64,000 nt of DNA, from positions 7,983,934 through 8,047,933 of the forward strand of contig OZ020616.1 of NCBI GenBank assembly GCA_963971575.1. Reading direction: 5' to 3'. The notes beneath the pieces are model-generated. The model was not told where the DNA came from and ran no database searches. It saw only the letters and a list, made by a program, of their open reading frames with translations. The stretch comes from Liopterus haemorrhoidalis. Taxonomy: Eukaryota > Arthropoda > Insecta > Coleoptera > Dytiscidae. Within the stretch, counting starts at the first letter, position 1, and each line of letters starts with the position of its first letter. The translations under genes and the position numbers were made by a program. Shown here piece after piece: positions 9,525-20,155 of the stretch.

Positions 9525-10831
9525 CAAGGTGTCTCAAAAGAAATTTTATATTTATTTAGCTTACTGCGTGAACGCTACGTATCCGAGGGGCGCGGGGGTT
9601 ATGTCAATCGGTAGCCTGGCTCTTGGGAATTCAGTCGCTATGGAGCGTTTCTCGGGAGCAGACCGCGCGTTATGCGTGCGAGAGTTTTACAAAAACGGTG
9701 ATTCGGCGACTGTAGCGCGTAGAAAATTCTGCAGTATTCGAGGTTTTCGCCACTTAAATGATGCGCCAAGCATTCCTCTCATTCGACATTGGGTTAAAAA
9801 GTTTGAAGAGACTGGTACAACGCTGGATAAATCAAAATCCGGGCGACCTAGGTCATCAAGAACGGTAGAAAACGTGGAGAAAAATCAGTCTGTTCGTGAC
9901 GACCCGAACCTTTCAATTCGGAAGCGCGCAAGTGCTTTAAATGTGCATAGATCATCATTACATCGCATTATGCACAAAGACCTAAAGCTGCACCCCTACA
10001 AAATTCAATTGGTGCAAGAAGTAAAGCCCCAAGATGCCAGTCAGAGGCTTAATTTCGTAAATCAGGTGATTGAGCGATTTTCAACGTTTACCAACATTTT
10101 GTTTTCGGATGAAGCTCATTTTCATCTTAATGGCCACGTAAATAACCAGAACTGCCGCTACTGGAGTGCAACGAATCCGAAACGCAAACATCAGAAACCC
10201 CTACATTCACCTAAAGTGACCGTATGGGCTGCGATGTCGGCGCGAGGAATTATCGGCCCTTACTTTTTTGAAGACGAAAGGGGGCGTGCAGTTACAGTGA
10301 ATTCAGAGCGTTATGTGTAGCTGTTAGACAACATCTTGGTACCTGAACTGCAAAACTTTCCTGGCTATAACCAAAGAACATGGTTCCAACAGGACGGAGC
10401 AACTTCACACACGTCCAATATGTCTCTGCCACGTGTTCGTGAAATTTTCTCAGGCAAATTGATCTCCCGGAGAGGTGACATAAATTGGCCTCCACGCAGT
10501 CCAGATTTAACCCCTATGGACTTTTTCCTATGGGGTTATCTTAAATCTAAAGTTTACGCCAATAAACCGACTTCACTGGCGTATTTGAAAACAAATATCC
10601 GTCACGAAATGGCAGCCATCCCTGAGTCCACCTGCCGAGACGTCATAAGTAATTTTACTGTTCGATTAAATGAGTGCCGAGAACGCGAGGGTCTACATTT
10701 AGACGATATTATTTTTAAGAAATAAATCCCCAAAAAGTGTATTTTAATAATTAATAAACATTTTTTCTATATACGGCTTACTTTTTTTTTAATCGATCCA
10801 CTAAATATAACATTTGTTTTGAGACACCTTG
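9525..10831 (+). mobile_element. DD41D (rosa-type) mariner element
   Basis: The element is 1307 bp with TA duplicated at 9523-9524 and 10832-10833. TIRs of 30 bp (9525-9554 and 10802-10831) start CAAGGTGTCTCAAAA and differ at only two positions. The transposase has the spacing D, D, 41 residues, D, as in the rosa group of mariners first described in tephritid flies. Only one coding lesion is visible, so it is among the youngest DNA elements here. Confidence 0.93.
9640..10725 (+). pseudogene. DD41D mariner transposase with one in-frame amber codon
   Basis: From the Met at 9640 the frame encodes 361 residues plus a final stop, interrupted only by TAG at 10318-10320 (codon 227). The N-terminal half is helix-turn-helix DNA binding (ALCVREFYKNGDSATVARRKF; later GRPRSSRTVENVEK and SLHRIMHKDLKLHPYK). 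Catalytic residues are Asp157 (ILFSDEAHF), Asp252 (WFQQDGATSHTS) and Asp294 (SPDLTPMDFFLWG). All three acids are intact. The amber codon lies between the first and second Asp, so without readthrough the product would lack two catalytic residues. A longer in-frame start at 9484 lies outside the element and was rejected. Confidence 0.92.
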
Positions 10832-10833
10832 TA

Positions 10834-11175
10834 TAATAAGTTCGATGTATAAGTTTCATTAAATTTGAAATGGCTTTACATTATTTTTTTTATGACAGGT
10901 TTATACAAGCGACTGACGTATAATTCCCCACTACGCACGTAGCATACTTTTTTATTATTATTATTATCACTTGAACAATAACTGTGCACATTTTCAAGTG
11001 GCTTGAAATGACTATTTTTTAAAGATGTACATTTTCTCACGTCCAGCCCCACCACGATTCTGGCGGCTGACGCTTGTTTCGATTATTAGCCATATCTAAA
11101 CTATTAATTACAAAAAAATAAAATAAGCGGGATGAAATAACTATCAAAAATGCAAAGTTGCCTCCCAGACAAATA
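10834..11175. other. AT-rich spacer, no gene seen
   Basis: It contains a short ATT run near 10952-10966 and the near-palindrome TTTCAAGTGGCTTGAAA around 10992-11008. No coding evidence. Confidence 0.5.
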
Positions 11176-11384
11176 CAGAGTGATTATTTAATGGCGAGAC
11201 GACGTCACCGAATTTTACGTGCCTCCTAGCAGAATACTATGACTATAATAAACTTGAAGAAAATTTGATTATGAAGAAAAAAAGATTATGCGCATGTGCG
11301 CATAATCGCCTGCTACGATGTGTCTAAAACGGCAAATTATTAAAACTTCCAGTGACGTCGTCTCGCCATTAAATAATCACTCCG
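11176..11384. mobile_element. 209-bp Tc1/mariner-type miniature element (MITE)
   Basis: Inverted repeats of 32 bp (11176-11207 and 11353-11384) differ at one position and begin CAGAGTGATTATTTAATGG. TA flanks each end (11174-11175, 11385-11386). Inside, 11284-11307 is a perfect palindrome with 11-bp arms around TG (GATTATGCGCA...). There is no coding capacity, so it depends on a transposase elsewhere. Strongly conserved TIRs imply recent activity. Confidence 0.92.
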
Positions 11385-12769
11385 TATGTTTTCGCTAACA
11401 AAAGAATAAACATAATTAAATAAAATAAAAATAAAAATAATAATAATCCAAAGCATTTAACTGTTTTTGCCAATGGGCTACTCAAATATATATATACAAG
11501 ATTTGTCGAAGGGTAATAAAAAATTAATAATAATAAAAAGTTCTGCAACGATTGTTCATTTAGTATTAAATTTATGAATTCATTATTTATATCTGAATTT
11601 AAATCTAGACAAATCTTGTGTGTGTAATGAATTTTAATAAAAAGCAGTATCCAAAAAACTTCTAATTAGATTTTTTGCAACAACATGAATAAAATGTTAA
11701 AATTCCAGAAAAAAATATTTTATTTATGTAAAAAATAATATTAAAGAATAAGCTTCATCTACAGACATCAGATATACAAAGTAAAATAAAAAATTCCGCA
11801 AATTTTTTATAAAAATTTCTCTTATAAAAACAAGTTAAAGAAGATAAAAATAACTGAAGAACAAGTTAGATAAAAGAAGACGACTTCTACATACATAACT
11901 CGCAGGATTTTAACATAAACAGATAAGTCACAATATAACTAAACTTTCCGGCGAAAAACCAGGCAACTTGTCCTGACATATCCTTCCACAAACGTTTAAA
12001 TCTTCAGAGAACTTCTTCCATTCCATAATGGAGTCTCTTAGTACAGTCTATTAGTACAGGATGATCTGTTCGTTAGCTAATTAAAATCTTTTTGTGTATA
12101 GTAACAATGGAGATTTTCGCTTCAACACAGTCCACTTATTTCACTAGAATATAAATATATTGAGTTAAAATATATAAAATAATAAATAAATACTTTACTT
12201 AAGGTACGATTACGTCGAAAGATTGTTGTCGGTGATGTTACGCGCTAGCTAGCCGGCGTCGACCGACGAGAATAAATATTCCTTAACTTACAAATGTATC
12301 CCTACACGTAGAAAGATTGTCGGCACTTGTGGGCGCATGGATAGGGTGACCATTTTCCTGAGAAGGCAATGCGGGACGAAATTCGTATATAAAAAGGAAG
12401 GGGTACAAAAGACAACAAAAATATATAACAATTGTGGCTAATAAGGTTGAATACCGAGACAAAAAAAATAAATAAATAAAACTTGAATAAAAAATATTTG
12501 TTTCTCTATGACAACTACACAACTTCTGGATTTATATGAAAAGTGGTTTTCAAAATTTGGGGCATCTTTTTGTTTGTTTATTTTTGGACTAAATTCACGT
12601 TTTAGAGAAAATTGGCACAGGAAAAATTGATTGCATTCTACGTCACCATGCTGCCTTTAAAATTATGCCGGAAATTTACCTAACACCCTGTATAATTAAT
12701 ACTGAACCTTAAAAAAACAATAAATAAATAAATAATAGGTTCCCAACGCCTAGATAGACGTATAAGGGG
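11385..12769. other. AT-rich stretch without recognisable gene
   Basis: No coding frame is supported. A slightly GC-richer patch near 12190-12270 (CGCGCTAGCTAGCCGGCGTCG) and CACCCTGTATAATTAATAC near 12687 resemble transposon ends, but no partner end was found. Confidence 0.45.
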
Positions 12770-13334
12770 CAGAGATGGGCGTCTACGCGAAAACTTGAAT
12801 TTTTTACGTCTACGTGTAAATTTACCGTAGACAGCGTAGAGAAGTGTAGACTGTGTAGACACGTAGAATCTGGCGTAGAATAATGAAAAATGAGGTTATG
12901 TAACGTTTAAAAAATAAAATACCGCCAGTTTTAAGTAGAAGAAGAAGTAAAGAACTCAAATTTAATATTTTTGACAGCTTCCTGATCCTTCCTGATTAAA
13001 ACAACTGCTAACTTTTAATTTTAATTTTACTTTTGTAGTGCATACAGACAGAAACCAAGTAATTTATGTTGTCCATAACAACATACGATTTGTGAGATAA
13101 CATTTTTGGAAACAATATATGTAATTAGAACTACATAAAATTGAAATAAACATAAACATTAAAGTAAATTTAAACTATTACCATTCTATTATTTCAAATA
13201 TTACATTTAAACGTACTGCGCATGTACAGTTTACATTCTACATTCGACACGTAAACAAAGGCATATTCTACTTGACATGTTTACGTGTAAAATCTACATT
13301 AGTCTACATCATGTATTCTACGCGCCCATCACTG
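12770..13334. mobile_element. hAT-type miniature element, 565 bp
   Basis: The ends are CAGAGATGGGCG and its inverted near-match CGCCCATCACTG, typical of hAT (CAGNGATGGGC). An exact 8-bp target duplication ATAAGGGG sits at 12762-12769 and 13335-13342. The interior is dominated by imperfect repeats of GTAGA/TCTAC and GTCTACG motifs and has no transposase. Directly after the right TSD the sequence CAGAGATGGTAAG again looks like a hAT end, suggesting insertion beside or into an older hAT copy. Confidence 0.93.
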
Positions 13335-13444
13335 ATAAGGGGCAGAGATGGTAAGTTCTCCGTTCCAAGACCGCCGGTCAGGGAACCATAGTGTATAGAA
13401 ATATTATATTCCACATGCTACGATCATGTCGGAATTATGGATGA

Positions 13445-14153
13445 AGACAGGTTACACACATGGAAGAAATCCAGTAAATATTGACAATTAAAAGATCTAC
13501 ATCCTGTAGAAAAAGAAGAAGAAGAACAAAGAGCGATACAGATCCCAATTGTGAGCAGTGTTTAATGGAGAGGAAGTCTCGTTATCGGACTACGCCATCC
13601 AACACTCATTATAAATCAACTTGAACAAATCAACATGGAATAAATCCAGCAAAGAGAGACAATTGAAAGATTTACATCCTGTAGAAAAAGAAGAAGAAGA
13701 ACAAAGAGCGATGTAGATCCCAATTGTGAGCAGTGCTTAATGGGAGGAAGTTTCTTTATCGGACTACACCATCCAATACTGATTTTAAATCAACTTGAAC
13801 AAATCAACATGGAATAAATCCAGCAAAGAGAGACAATTAAAAGATCTACATCCTGTAGGAAAAGAAGAAGAAGAACAAAGGCAGATATAGCTCCCAGTTG
13901 TAAGCAGTTCTTAATGGAGAGGAAGTTTTGTTATCAGACTACGCCATCCAATACTGATTTTAAATCAACTTCAACAAATCAACATGGAATAAATCCAGCA
14001 AAGAGAGACAATTAAAAGATCTACATCCTGTAGGAAAAGAAGAAGAAGAACAAAGGCAGATATAGCTCCCAGTTGTAAGCAGTGCTTAATGGAGAGGAAG
14101 TTTTGTTATCAGACTACGCCATCCAATGCTGATTTTAAATCAACTTGAACAAA
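13445..14153. repeat. 175-bp tandem satellite, about four units
   Basis: Units start near 13445, 13620, 13794 and 13969 and the block ends in a partial unit at 14144-14153. Each contains AAAGATCTACATCCTGTAG, a GAAGAAGAAGAA run and CAGTGCTTAATGG. Spacing is 174-175 bp. Units 3 and 4 are most alike; unit 1 is most diverged at its start. No long frame crosses the block. Confidence 0.92.
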
Positions 14154-14980
14154 ACTGTTGGACTGACTGTAAAAACACAAGTTATAGAAAATAGAAATGT
14201 CACTAACCTAAAGAAAATATATTACTTAACCAATAGGAAACCAAAAACCGTTGTCCTGAAATATCAAAATTCGATTATAGGAAAAGCTTCCAAACAAATA
14301 TTTCAAACATAAAAATGTATTACATATGCACCCTCCTAGCTTTATATCTCTGAGAGAAATCCTCCAAGTTTCCTTTGACATATCCTGTCTTCTCCTTCAT
14401 TTCCCCGCATTGGTGGGGAGGATGGTGGGGCGCCCCCCTCGCGAGGTAAGAGCCGCATGATTTAGGACAGGTGGGGAACTGAACATTTATCACAAGCCCT
14501 GTGAGTTATGAGTCGCCGGCCTAGCAAACTCGATAGACTGTATTTCATACCATAAAAAATGTACCAGTTATTTGGAGTTATTTCAAGTTTACGACTAAAT
14601 TTTTAACTTGAAACGACTATTACAGTCAAGTTAGGAGATATGAAAGGTATGACTGATGATTTGATAAAGGTTAGGATAAAAAAACACATAAATATCACTT
14701 GATAAGGAACTAATGTTTTAAAAACGATGATAGTGGTTTCATTGGAAAATCTATACGATATTTAATCAAATAGTACCCGAAAGCATCATAAAACTTTATT
14801 AACAAAAACCTTTTCTACAAAAAATGTGGTGTGAATTTTCAAACATTTCAGGATTTTGTATGTATTTTATAAGTGTAAGAAGCTTATTCCATTGACTGGA
14901 AATCTAGGAAAAAATTTTATTCTGAAATCAACAGTGAAATAAGGTCAAATCGTTAGCAAACCCAGCAAACATTTTTATAC
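14154..14980. other. spacer with a GC-rich patch, no gene seen
   Basis: Around 14400-14480 the sequence becomes G/C-rich (GGGGAGGATGGTGGGGC and CCCCCTCGCGAGG) within otherwise AT-rich DNA. No open frame, splice pattern or TIR could be tied to it. Confidence 0.4.
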
Positions 14981-15289
14981 GGGCCAGTACTGGTAAAGCA
15001 CATACTCCCCGGCATTGAAAGTAATGGGCCAGTGCTGGCATTTCGTACTGGGCCAGTACCCCGGTGTCCCCGTGGCCGTTACTAGCCCATTGATGTATCA
15101 GTTGCCGGCCCAGCAACGGTAAAGTGCATTGAAAGTAATGGGCCAGTGCTGGCATTTCGCACTGGGCCAGTGCTGGCATTTCGCACTGGGCCAGTCCTGG
15201 CATTTTGCACTGGGCCAGTACCCCGGTGTCCTCGTGGCCGTTAGCTGATCCGTTGATGTATCAGTTGCTGGCCCAGCAACGGTAAAGTG
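14981..15289. repeat. GC-rich minisatellite with GGGCCAGT motif
   Basis: Two long units (15013-15126, 114 bp; 15127-15289, 163 bp) share CATTGAAAGTAATGGGCC, CCCGGTGTCC, TTGATGTATCAGTTGC and CCCAGCAACGGTAAAGTG. The second is longer because a 24-25-bp subunit (GCTGGCATTTCGCACTGGGC) is present three times instead of once. A partial leading unit begins at 14981. The 91-codon minus-strand frame here simply follows the repeat. Confidence 0.85.
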
Positions 15290-15835
15290 AAAAATAATCG
15301 CATTAGTTGCAAGATTTATTTTTGATGGACCAGTGCTTATATTATACCCACTCTCTAGTTTTCAAATGTAACATATGTGTACTTACCCAGTATTAAAATA
15401 AATTAATGGTTCGGTGCAAAATAAATACTCATTTGGTCATTTTCACCATCGTTGAAAAAATTTATTTAACAAATAAAGTTGACAATATCGCATCGGTTTT
15501 AAACTATTAATGAAGAAATTAACATTGCTGTCAATAGAATGATGCGATATTGTTAACTTAAGTTGTTAAATAAATTGTATTAACAGTTATTATTTATTGA
15601 TTTATCTATAAATATTAAATAAATATAATTTCAGGAATAACAGGAATTAGTTTATTTAATTTAATGAAGAATTTTAAGAAAATGGTTTTCTGCCATTTCG
15701 GCCAAACCAATTGCATCCTAAAGATAAGGGGTGACTAATAATTTTCGCCAATATTCGTCTTGTATTATCTACCACATCTTTTCCCCCTGACTTGAAGAAT
15801 GCCAACCTAAAGAAATCATACTTATTAAAATAAAT
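15290..15835. repeat. spacer with a 36-bp hairpin repeat
   Basis: Inverted arms at 15459-15494 and 15541-15575 (AATTTATTTAACAA... and ...TTGTTAAATAAATT; inner ends GATGCGATATTG) pair with few mismatches around a 46-nt loop. It may be a small foldback element. The rest is AT-rich and shows no gene. Confidence 0.6.
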
Positions 15836-16122
15836 TCAATAATCAAATTTTATAAGCATTAATGCACAAATTCTTTGACTTCCTCGTTGTCGCTGAACTT
15901 TTTTTTCACGTAATGCAACCTTGAGAGGACCAAACAAATGAAAATCAGCCCAATCTAGACTGTTGGGAGGATGAAGTAGTATCTTCCAACTCATTTTTTC
16001 AATGGTTTCTTGCGTCAGCTTGGCGGTATGAGGGCGAGCATTGTCGTCGAGCAATATCACGCCTTTTCTTTGGGATCCGCGACGTTTTTCTTTCATTGCT
16101 GGCTTCTGAACGTCACAATACA
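15836..16122 (-). pseudogene. mariner transposase C-terminal fragment (host of nested mariner)
   Basis: The minus-strand frame encodes a mariner catalytic end: GVILLDDNARPHTAKLTQ, then WKILLHPPNSLDWADFHLFG and ALREKK. The usual YSPDLAPSD is decayed to NSLDWAD, so the third acid region is damaged. The frame starts exactly where a second mariner (16125-17042) is inserted at TA. The sequence beyond that insertion (17045 onward) should carry the upstream part, but no convincing frame remains there. Confidence 0.82.
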
Positions 16123-16124
16123 TA

Positions 16125-17042
16125 CGAGGTGTATAAATTAAGTAACCGGAGTGATTTTAATTATTTTATTTTTTTTAATTGAATATAATTGCAATTCAAT
16201 ATTGTCTCCCTCAAAATAACTTCCTTGGGAAGCCACACAGCGCTGGAGATGGTTCTTACAATCCTCATAGTAGTGCTGGAACTCGGATACTGGAATAGCT
16301 TTCAGCTGGTCGGTTACAGGCGTTTGAATGTTTTCGAGTGTCCCAAAATGACGTCCCTTGAGGTGATTTTTCAATCTTGAGAAGAGGAAAAAGCCACAAG
16401 GACTCAAGTCAGGTGAATAAGGAGTCTGAGGAGCCACAGGAATGTTTTTACTGGCCAAAAACTTGTTCATTGAAATTGCTGTGTGACAAGGCGCATTGTC
16501 AGATTTTTCTCACCCCCAATTCATTGGTCAAAATCTGATGAACGATAGTGTGAGTCAAATTCAACTCTTCCCCGATCATTCTGACTGTCAACCGACGATC
16601 TGATCGCACAAGATCACGGATTCTGTCGACATTTTCATCGGTTCTTGAAGATGTAGTTCTTCCGCTGCGTGATTCATCTTCAATCAACTCTCTTCCTTCT
16701 GAAAATGCCTTAAACTACCAAAAAACCTGGGTCCTTGACAAAACACTGTCTCCGTAGGCCTGCTGCAGTTTCGCAACAGTTTCCGTTGCAGTGTGCCCAA
16801 GTCTGAAGCAAAACCTAATAGCACACTGTTGCTCGAAATGAATGTCACTCATTTTTAGAACGCACTAGAAAAAACTGTTTCACGAAAAAAATCGCTATGG
16901 ACAACAAAATTACTCTAGCGAGTTCAAACTCGTACTGAAAACGTATCACATGTTTGCCTGCCGCCTCTCCAAGTCCAGTGTCCCAAATGTTGCCAGATCA
17001 AACGCTATGTTGCCAGTCCTGCTACTTAATTTACACACCTCG
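16125..17042 (-). mobile_element. internally deleted mariner inserted in another mariner
   Basis: TIRs CGAGGTGTATAAATTAAGTA (left) and the inverted CGAGGTGTGTAAATTAAGTA (right) lie inside TA duplications at 16123-16124 and 17043-17044. The transposase start is ATG at 16850-16852 (MSDIHFEQQCAIRFCF), with helix-turn-helix pieces to GVRKI near 16499. The sequence then jumps to AISMNKFLASKNIP and the C-terminus ending ITPVT at 16138. About 400 bp of catalytic core, including the first Asp and the Asp of the HDNA motif, is gone. The last Asp is Gly (SPDLSPCGFFLF). A stop also interrupts VFW.FKAF. Confidence 0.9.
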
Positions 17043-17044
17043 TA

Positions 17045-18712
17045 GGTGTCGCAATTCTGACCTAGGATTACCTTTGTGACAATATACTTGGTTTTTGATA
17101 AATTTATCAACAGTTCTATTGAACGAGTTTATTAAAAAGCTTCATATCATGACTTTATTGTTGTTCCAATTGTTTATTACAAATATTAGTTTGTTATAAA
17201 TAATATATGGTTTATTATACATACCTTTAAAAATACATTTAATAAATACATGTGCATATATACATGTTACGGGAATCAATATTTAAATAGTTTATTAAAA
17301 TTGTTGGATATAAACAGTCATATAATATGTATGAAAGTTAAATTAGGGTAGTAATGTTGATATGATGGATATCCCATGTCTGAATATAGACATTATGTGT
17401 GCGAGCGGTCAATGGTGTAATGTCGTAAACTGAGTCGACACCTTGAGTTGATAGATGACTCGAGCCGCACTCAATTACTAGATTACTGGCCTGTGTCACA
17501 GCTCTATTCCCTCCCCTTCCCCTACAACCGGCCCTGATAACCTGCTTCACACCATTTCTAATAATACTTAATAAGCTATAGTAATTGGGATTGCGTGGCG
17601 TGCTTAGAACACTGGACAAAACCCTAAAAATGACTAGAAATATAGAATTAACTTAACTTCTAATAATAACCCAAATACAGTGTTGTAATAGATACATTTG
17701 AAAATATATCTAGATACAGATACAGATACTTGAGGAAAAATGTATCTAGATGCAGATACAGATACAAATTTTAAAAAGTATCTAGATACAGATACATTTT
17801 TTTTTACAATGTATCTAGATACTTCAAGATACTTTTAAGGTACTTTCGGAAAAATGAAAACACCACAAAAAAAAAGAAATAACTAGAGCAAGGAATATAT
17901 TTGTTCACAATAAAAAATAAGTTATGCACTATTATTACTCTTAAAATAAACACAAATAGCCTTTGAAGCTGTGTGTCAGAAATATTAACTAACTATATAC
18001 CTATGTAATCTTTAAAAAATCACTTTTTTATTCCAATTTCAGCGGATATCTCGAACATTTTTTGTTCGCTAATAAATTCCTGATTATTAAATGAGTATTT
18101 AGGATGACAAAAATAAAACAACAATTTTATTTATTATATTTCTTTATTTAATTCACATTTATAAAATTAATTCTTATTCTAAGATTAGATAATTACTTAA
18201 TGGTTGTTTTACTTAACCGTTGTTAATAAAATTATTTAATTTTTTTTTATTTATTATTTTTTTAAATTTATTCAGAGCTGGAAATAGAATTACACTTTAT
18301 TAAAATTATATATGTCGGAGAATATCATAATTTTATCAGAATACGTAAGTGCAAAGGCAGAAGCCTTGGTACTAGCAGAACCAAGATCAGTCGATCAGCA
18401 GAAACTGGGCGATAATAGAACAGTGTGTGTTGTAAGAGTGTGTTATAGCTGAGCGATCGGTCTGGATCATTGGGATTGCTACGTGTCTGTTATAATATCT
18501 GTTTTAATTATGAACTTTGTTTTATGTCATAAATGTGTTTTAAATATTGTTTGATTATTTGTGAAGGAACAATAAGAATAATAAAAACTGTAACGATTAG
18601 TTTATTGTGAGTGATAATTGTTATTTTACCACATTTGAGACGAAATATAGATAAAAATAAATTAAATAAATAAATTAATTATAAGTTTGAGAATTATGAT
18701 AAAATACAAGTT
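17045..18712. other. AT-rich stretch with AGATAC-rich repeat, no confident gene
   Basis: At 17679-17840 the sequence starts CAGTGTTG and is packed with AGATACA and GTATCTAGATAC motifs, a pattern seen in degenerate hAT miniatures; no right end was found. A 93-codon minus frame at 17338-17619 (MSSVLSTPRNPNYYSLL) has unremarkable composition and no recognised domain, so I do not call it a gene. A less AT-rich patch near 18350-18480 may be host sequence. Confidence 0.4.
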
Positions 18713-18793
18713 CTATATATAATTAATTAAATTTTGGAAAACATCATTTATTTTTTATTTTATGGTTTCCAAAATTTAATTAATTATATATAG
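18713..18793. repeat. perfect 28-bp inverted repeat
   Basis: CTATATATAATTAATTAAAT... (18713-18740) is exactly repeated in inverse at 18766-18793, with a 25-nt spacer. The right arm abuts mariner coding sequence. It would extrude a strong hairpin. Whether it arose by a rearrangement when the mariner fragment was truncated, or is a small foldback insertion, cannot be told here. Confidence 0.85.
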
Positions 18794-19120
18794 ATTATTT
18801 GAAGGATAAAATATCGAATTAATGTCTCATTGCGCGTATTCACCTGATTTATCCCCCAACGACTTTTTTTGTTCCCCAATGTCAAACAAAAAAATACGTG
18901 GACAGCGATTGTCATCACCTGAAGAAGCTGCTGAAGCCTTCGAAAACCATGTTTTTGAGATACCAACTTCAGAATGGTAAAACTGTTTCGAGAATTGGTT
19001 TGAACGCATGCAAAAGTATATAAATCTTAAAAGTGAATATTATGAAAAGCAATAAAAGAGTTTGTTCAAAAAAAAAAAATCTTTCTTAGTTTTTGTAAAA
19101 ACTTAAGAGGTAGCCCTCGT
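18794..19120 (+). pseudogene. mariner transposase C-terminal fragment
   Basis: Plus-strand frames give NIELMSHCAYSPDLSPNDFF, RGQRLSSPEEAAEAFE, then NHVFEIPTSEW, a stop, NCFENWFERMQKYINL and SEYYEKQ with TAA near 19052. The right TIR (TAGCCCTCGTA) ends near 19120 with TA following. It is the same family as the pair at 61600-63720. The 5' two thirds are missing. Confidence 0.82.
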
Positions 19121-19828
19121 AATACTTTATTTTGATATTAATCATGTACAATACTCTTTTCGTGGACGTGTAGTAAAATATATCTCTAAAAATATCAAAA
19201 TTAATAACTTGTAAATATGTATTAAAAATATTACTATCGTACGAGGCAATTTATCAAAAATCTCGCTAATTTATTAAAATATGTATTAGAGCTAATAAAA
19301 GCTTGTAACCCCAATAAGTTGTATGGTTGGTGGCGCTGAGATCAGGCATCAGCCAGTTATGAATCTCATGTGTGTTATCATCGCATCGATCCGAAATGCA
19401 AGTTGGCCCGTCAATACATCAATCATTTCCCAAACAACCTTTCGGATCATGCTTTCCGTCTCATTCGTTTAGGGATTTTAGATATGGAAGGTGAATGCAT
19501 TTTATCAAACAGACGTGTCTACACATACCAACACACACACACACACACATGCCTGAATATAAAAGGTTCATACATACAAACACACATAACGAGAATGTAT
19601 TGAAGAGCAAACATGAAAACACATTCAAAAACAGCACTCATACATACACATACAGTCATACAAAAGTAATGGAATACATGCCTTAAATGTTTACAGGTGA
19701 AATTTGGAATATTGAATATACTAGGTTAATTAGTTTGCCGGTCACAAAGATTTTACCCGACCCAATTTTGTTTATTAAGTTATTATTTACGTGGAAAACA
19801 ATCAAATAGGTAATATAATATTTTAGTT
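19121..19828. other. spacer with CA-rich simple sequence
   Basis: An (AC)n run at about 19531-19549 and scattered CATACA/ACACAT motifs to 19670 account for the long CA-rich frames. No gene is supported. Confidence 0.5.
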
Positions 19829-19836
19829 GTCTAATA

Positions 19837-20147
19837 CAGGGGTCGGCAGACCGAGGCTCGCGAGCCGCATGCGGCTCTTTGAGGATATTCGTGTGGCTCT
19901 TCAAATTAAGTTAAACTACTCATCTAACATACTAAAACCTTCTCAGGAAATGCAAGCTCATTGTTATCAATAATTTAAATCCATATTTATTACATATTGT
20001 GATTTATTTATGTATATTTATGCACTACTCGATAAATGATGCTAAAAAAAGTCATGTATTAAAACAAAATTATGGCTCTTTAACATGTTTCCAGATACCT
20101 TAAAGGGTGAATTTGGCTCTTTAGCCTCTAAAGTTTGCCGACCCCTG
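19837..20147. mobile_element. hAT-type miniature element, 311 bp
   Basis: The ends CAGGGGTCGGC and GCCGACCCCTG are perfect 11-bp inverted repeats. The 8-bp TSD GTCTAATA is exact (19829-19836 and 20148-20155). GGCTCTTT-type motifs recur inside, as in widespread arthropod hAT miniatures. No coding capacity. Confidence 0.95.
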
Positions 20148-20155
20148 GTCTAATA

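Noticed and set aside
13445..14153. CRISPR-like array
   Set aside because: Units are 175 bp and continuous with no unique spacers, in a eukaryotic context; it is satellite DNA. The 30-bp array at 63861 likewise has no spacers.
14928..15203. 91-codon repetitive minus-strand frame (MPALAQCE-like repeats)
   Set aside because: It follows the GGGCCAGT minisatellite, whose subunit length keeps frame by chance; no start context or homology.
17338..17619. 93-codon minus frame as a possible host gene
   Set aside because: No recognised motif, no splice or promoter evidence, and many frames of this length occur by chance in 64 kb.
17679..17860. Complete hAT miniature with AGATAC-rich interior
   Set aside because: The left end CAGTGTTG is suggestive, but no inverted right end or 8-bp duplication was found.
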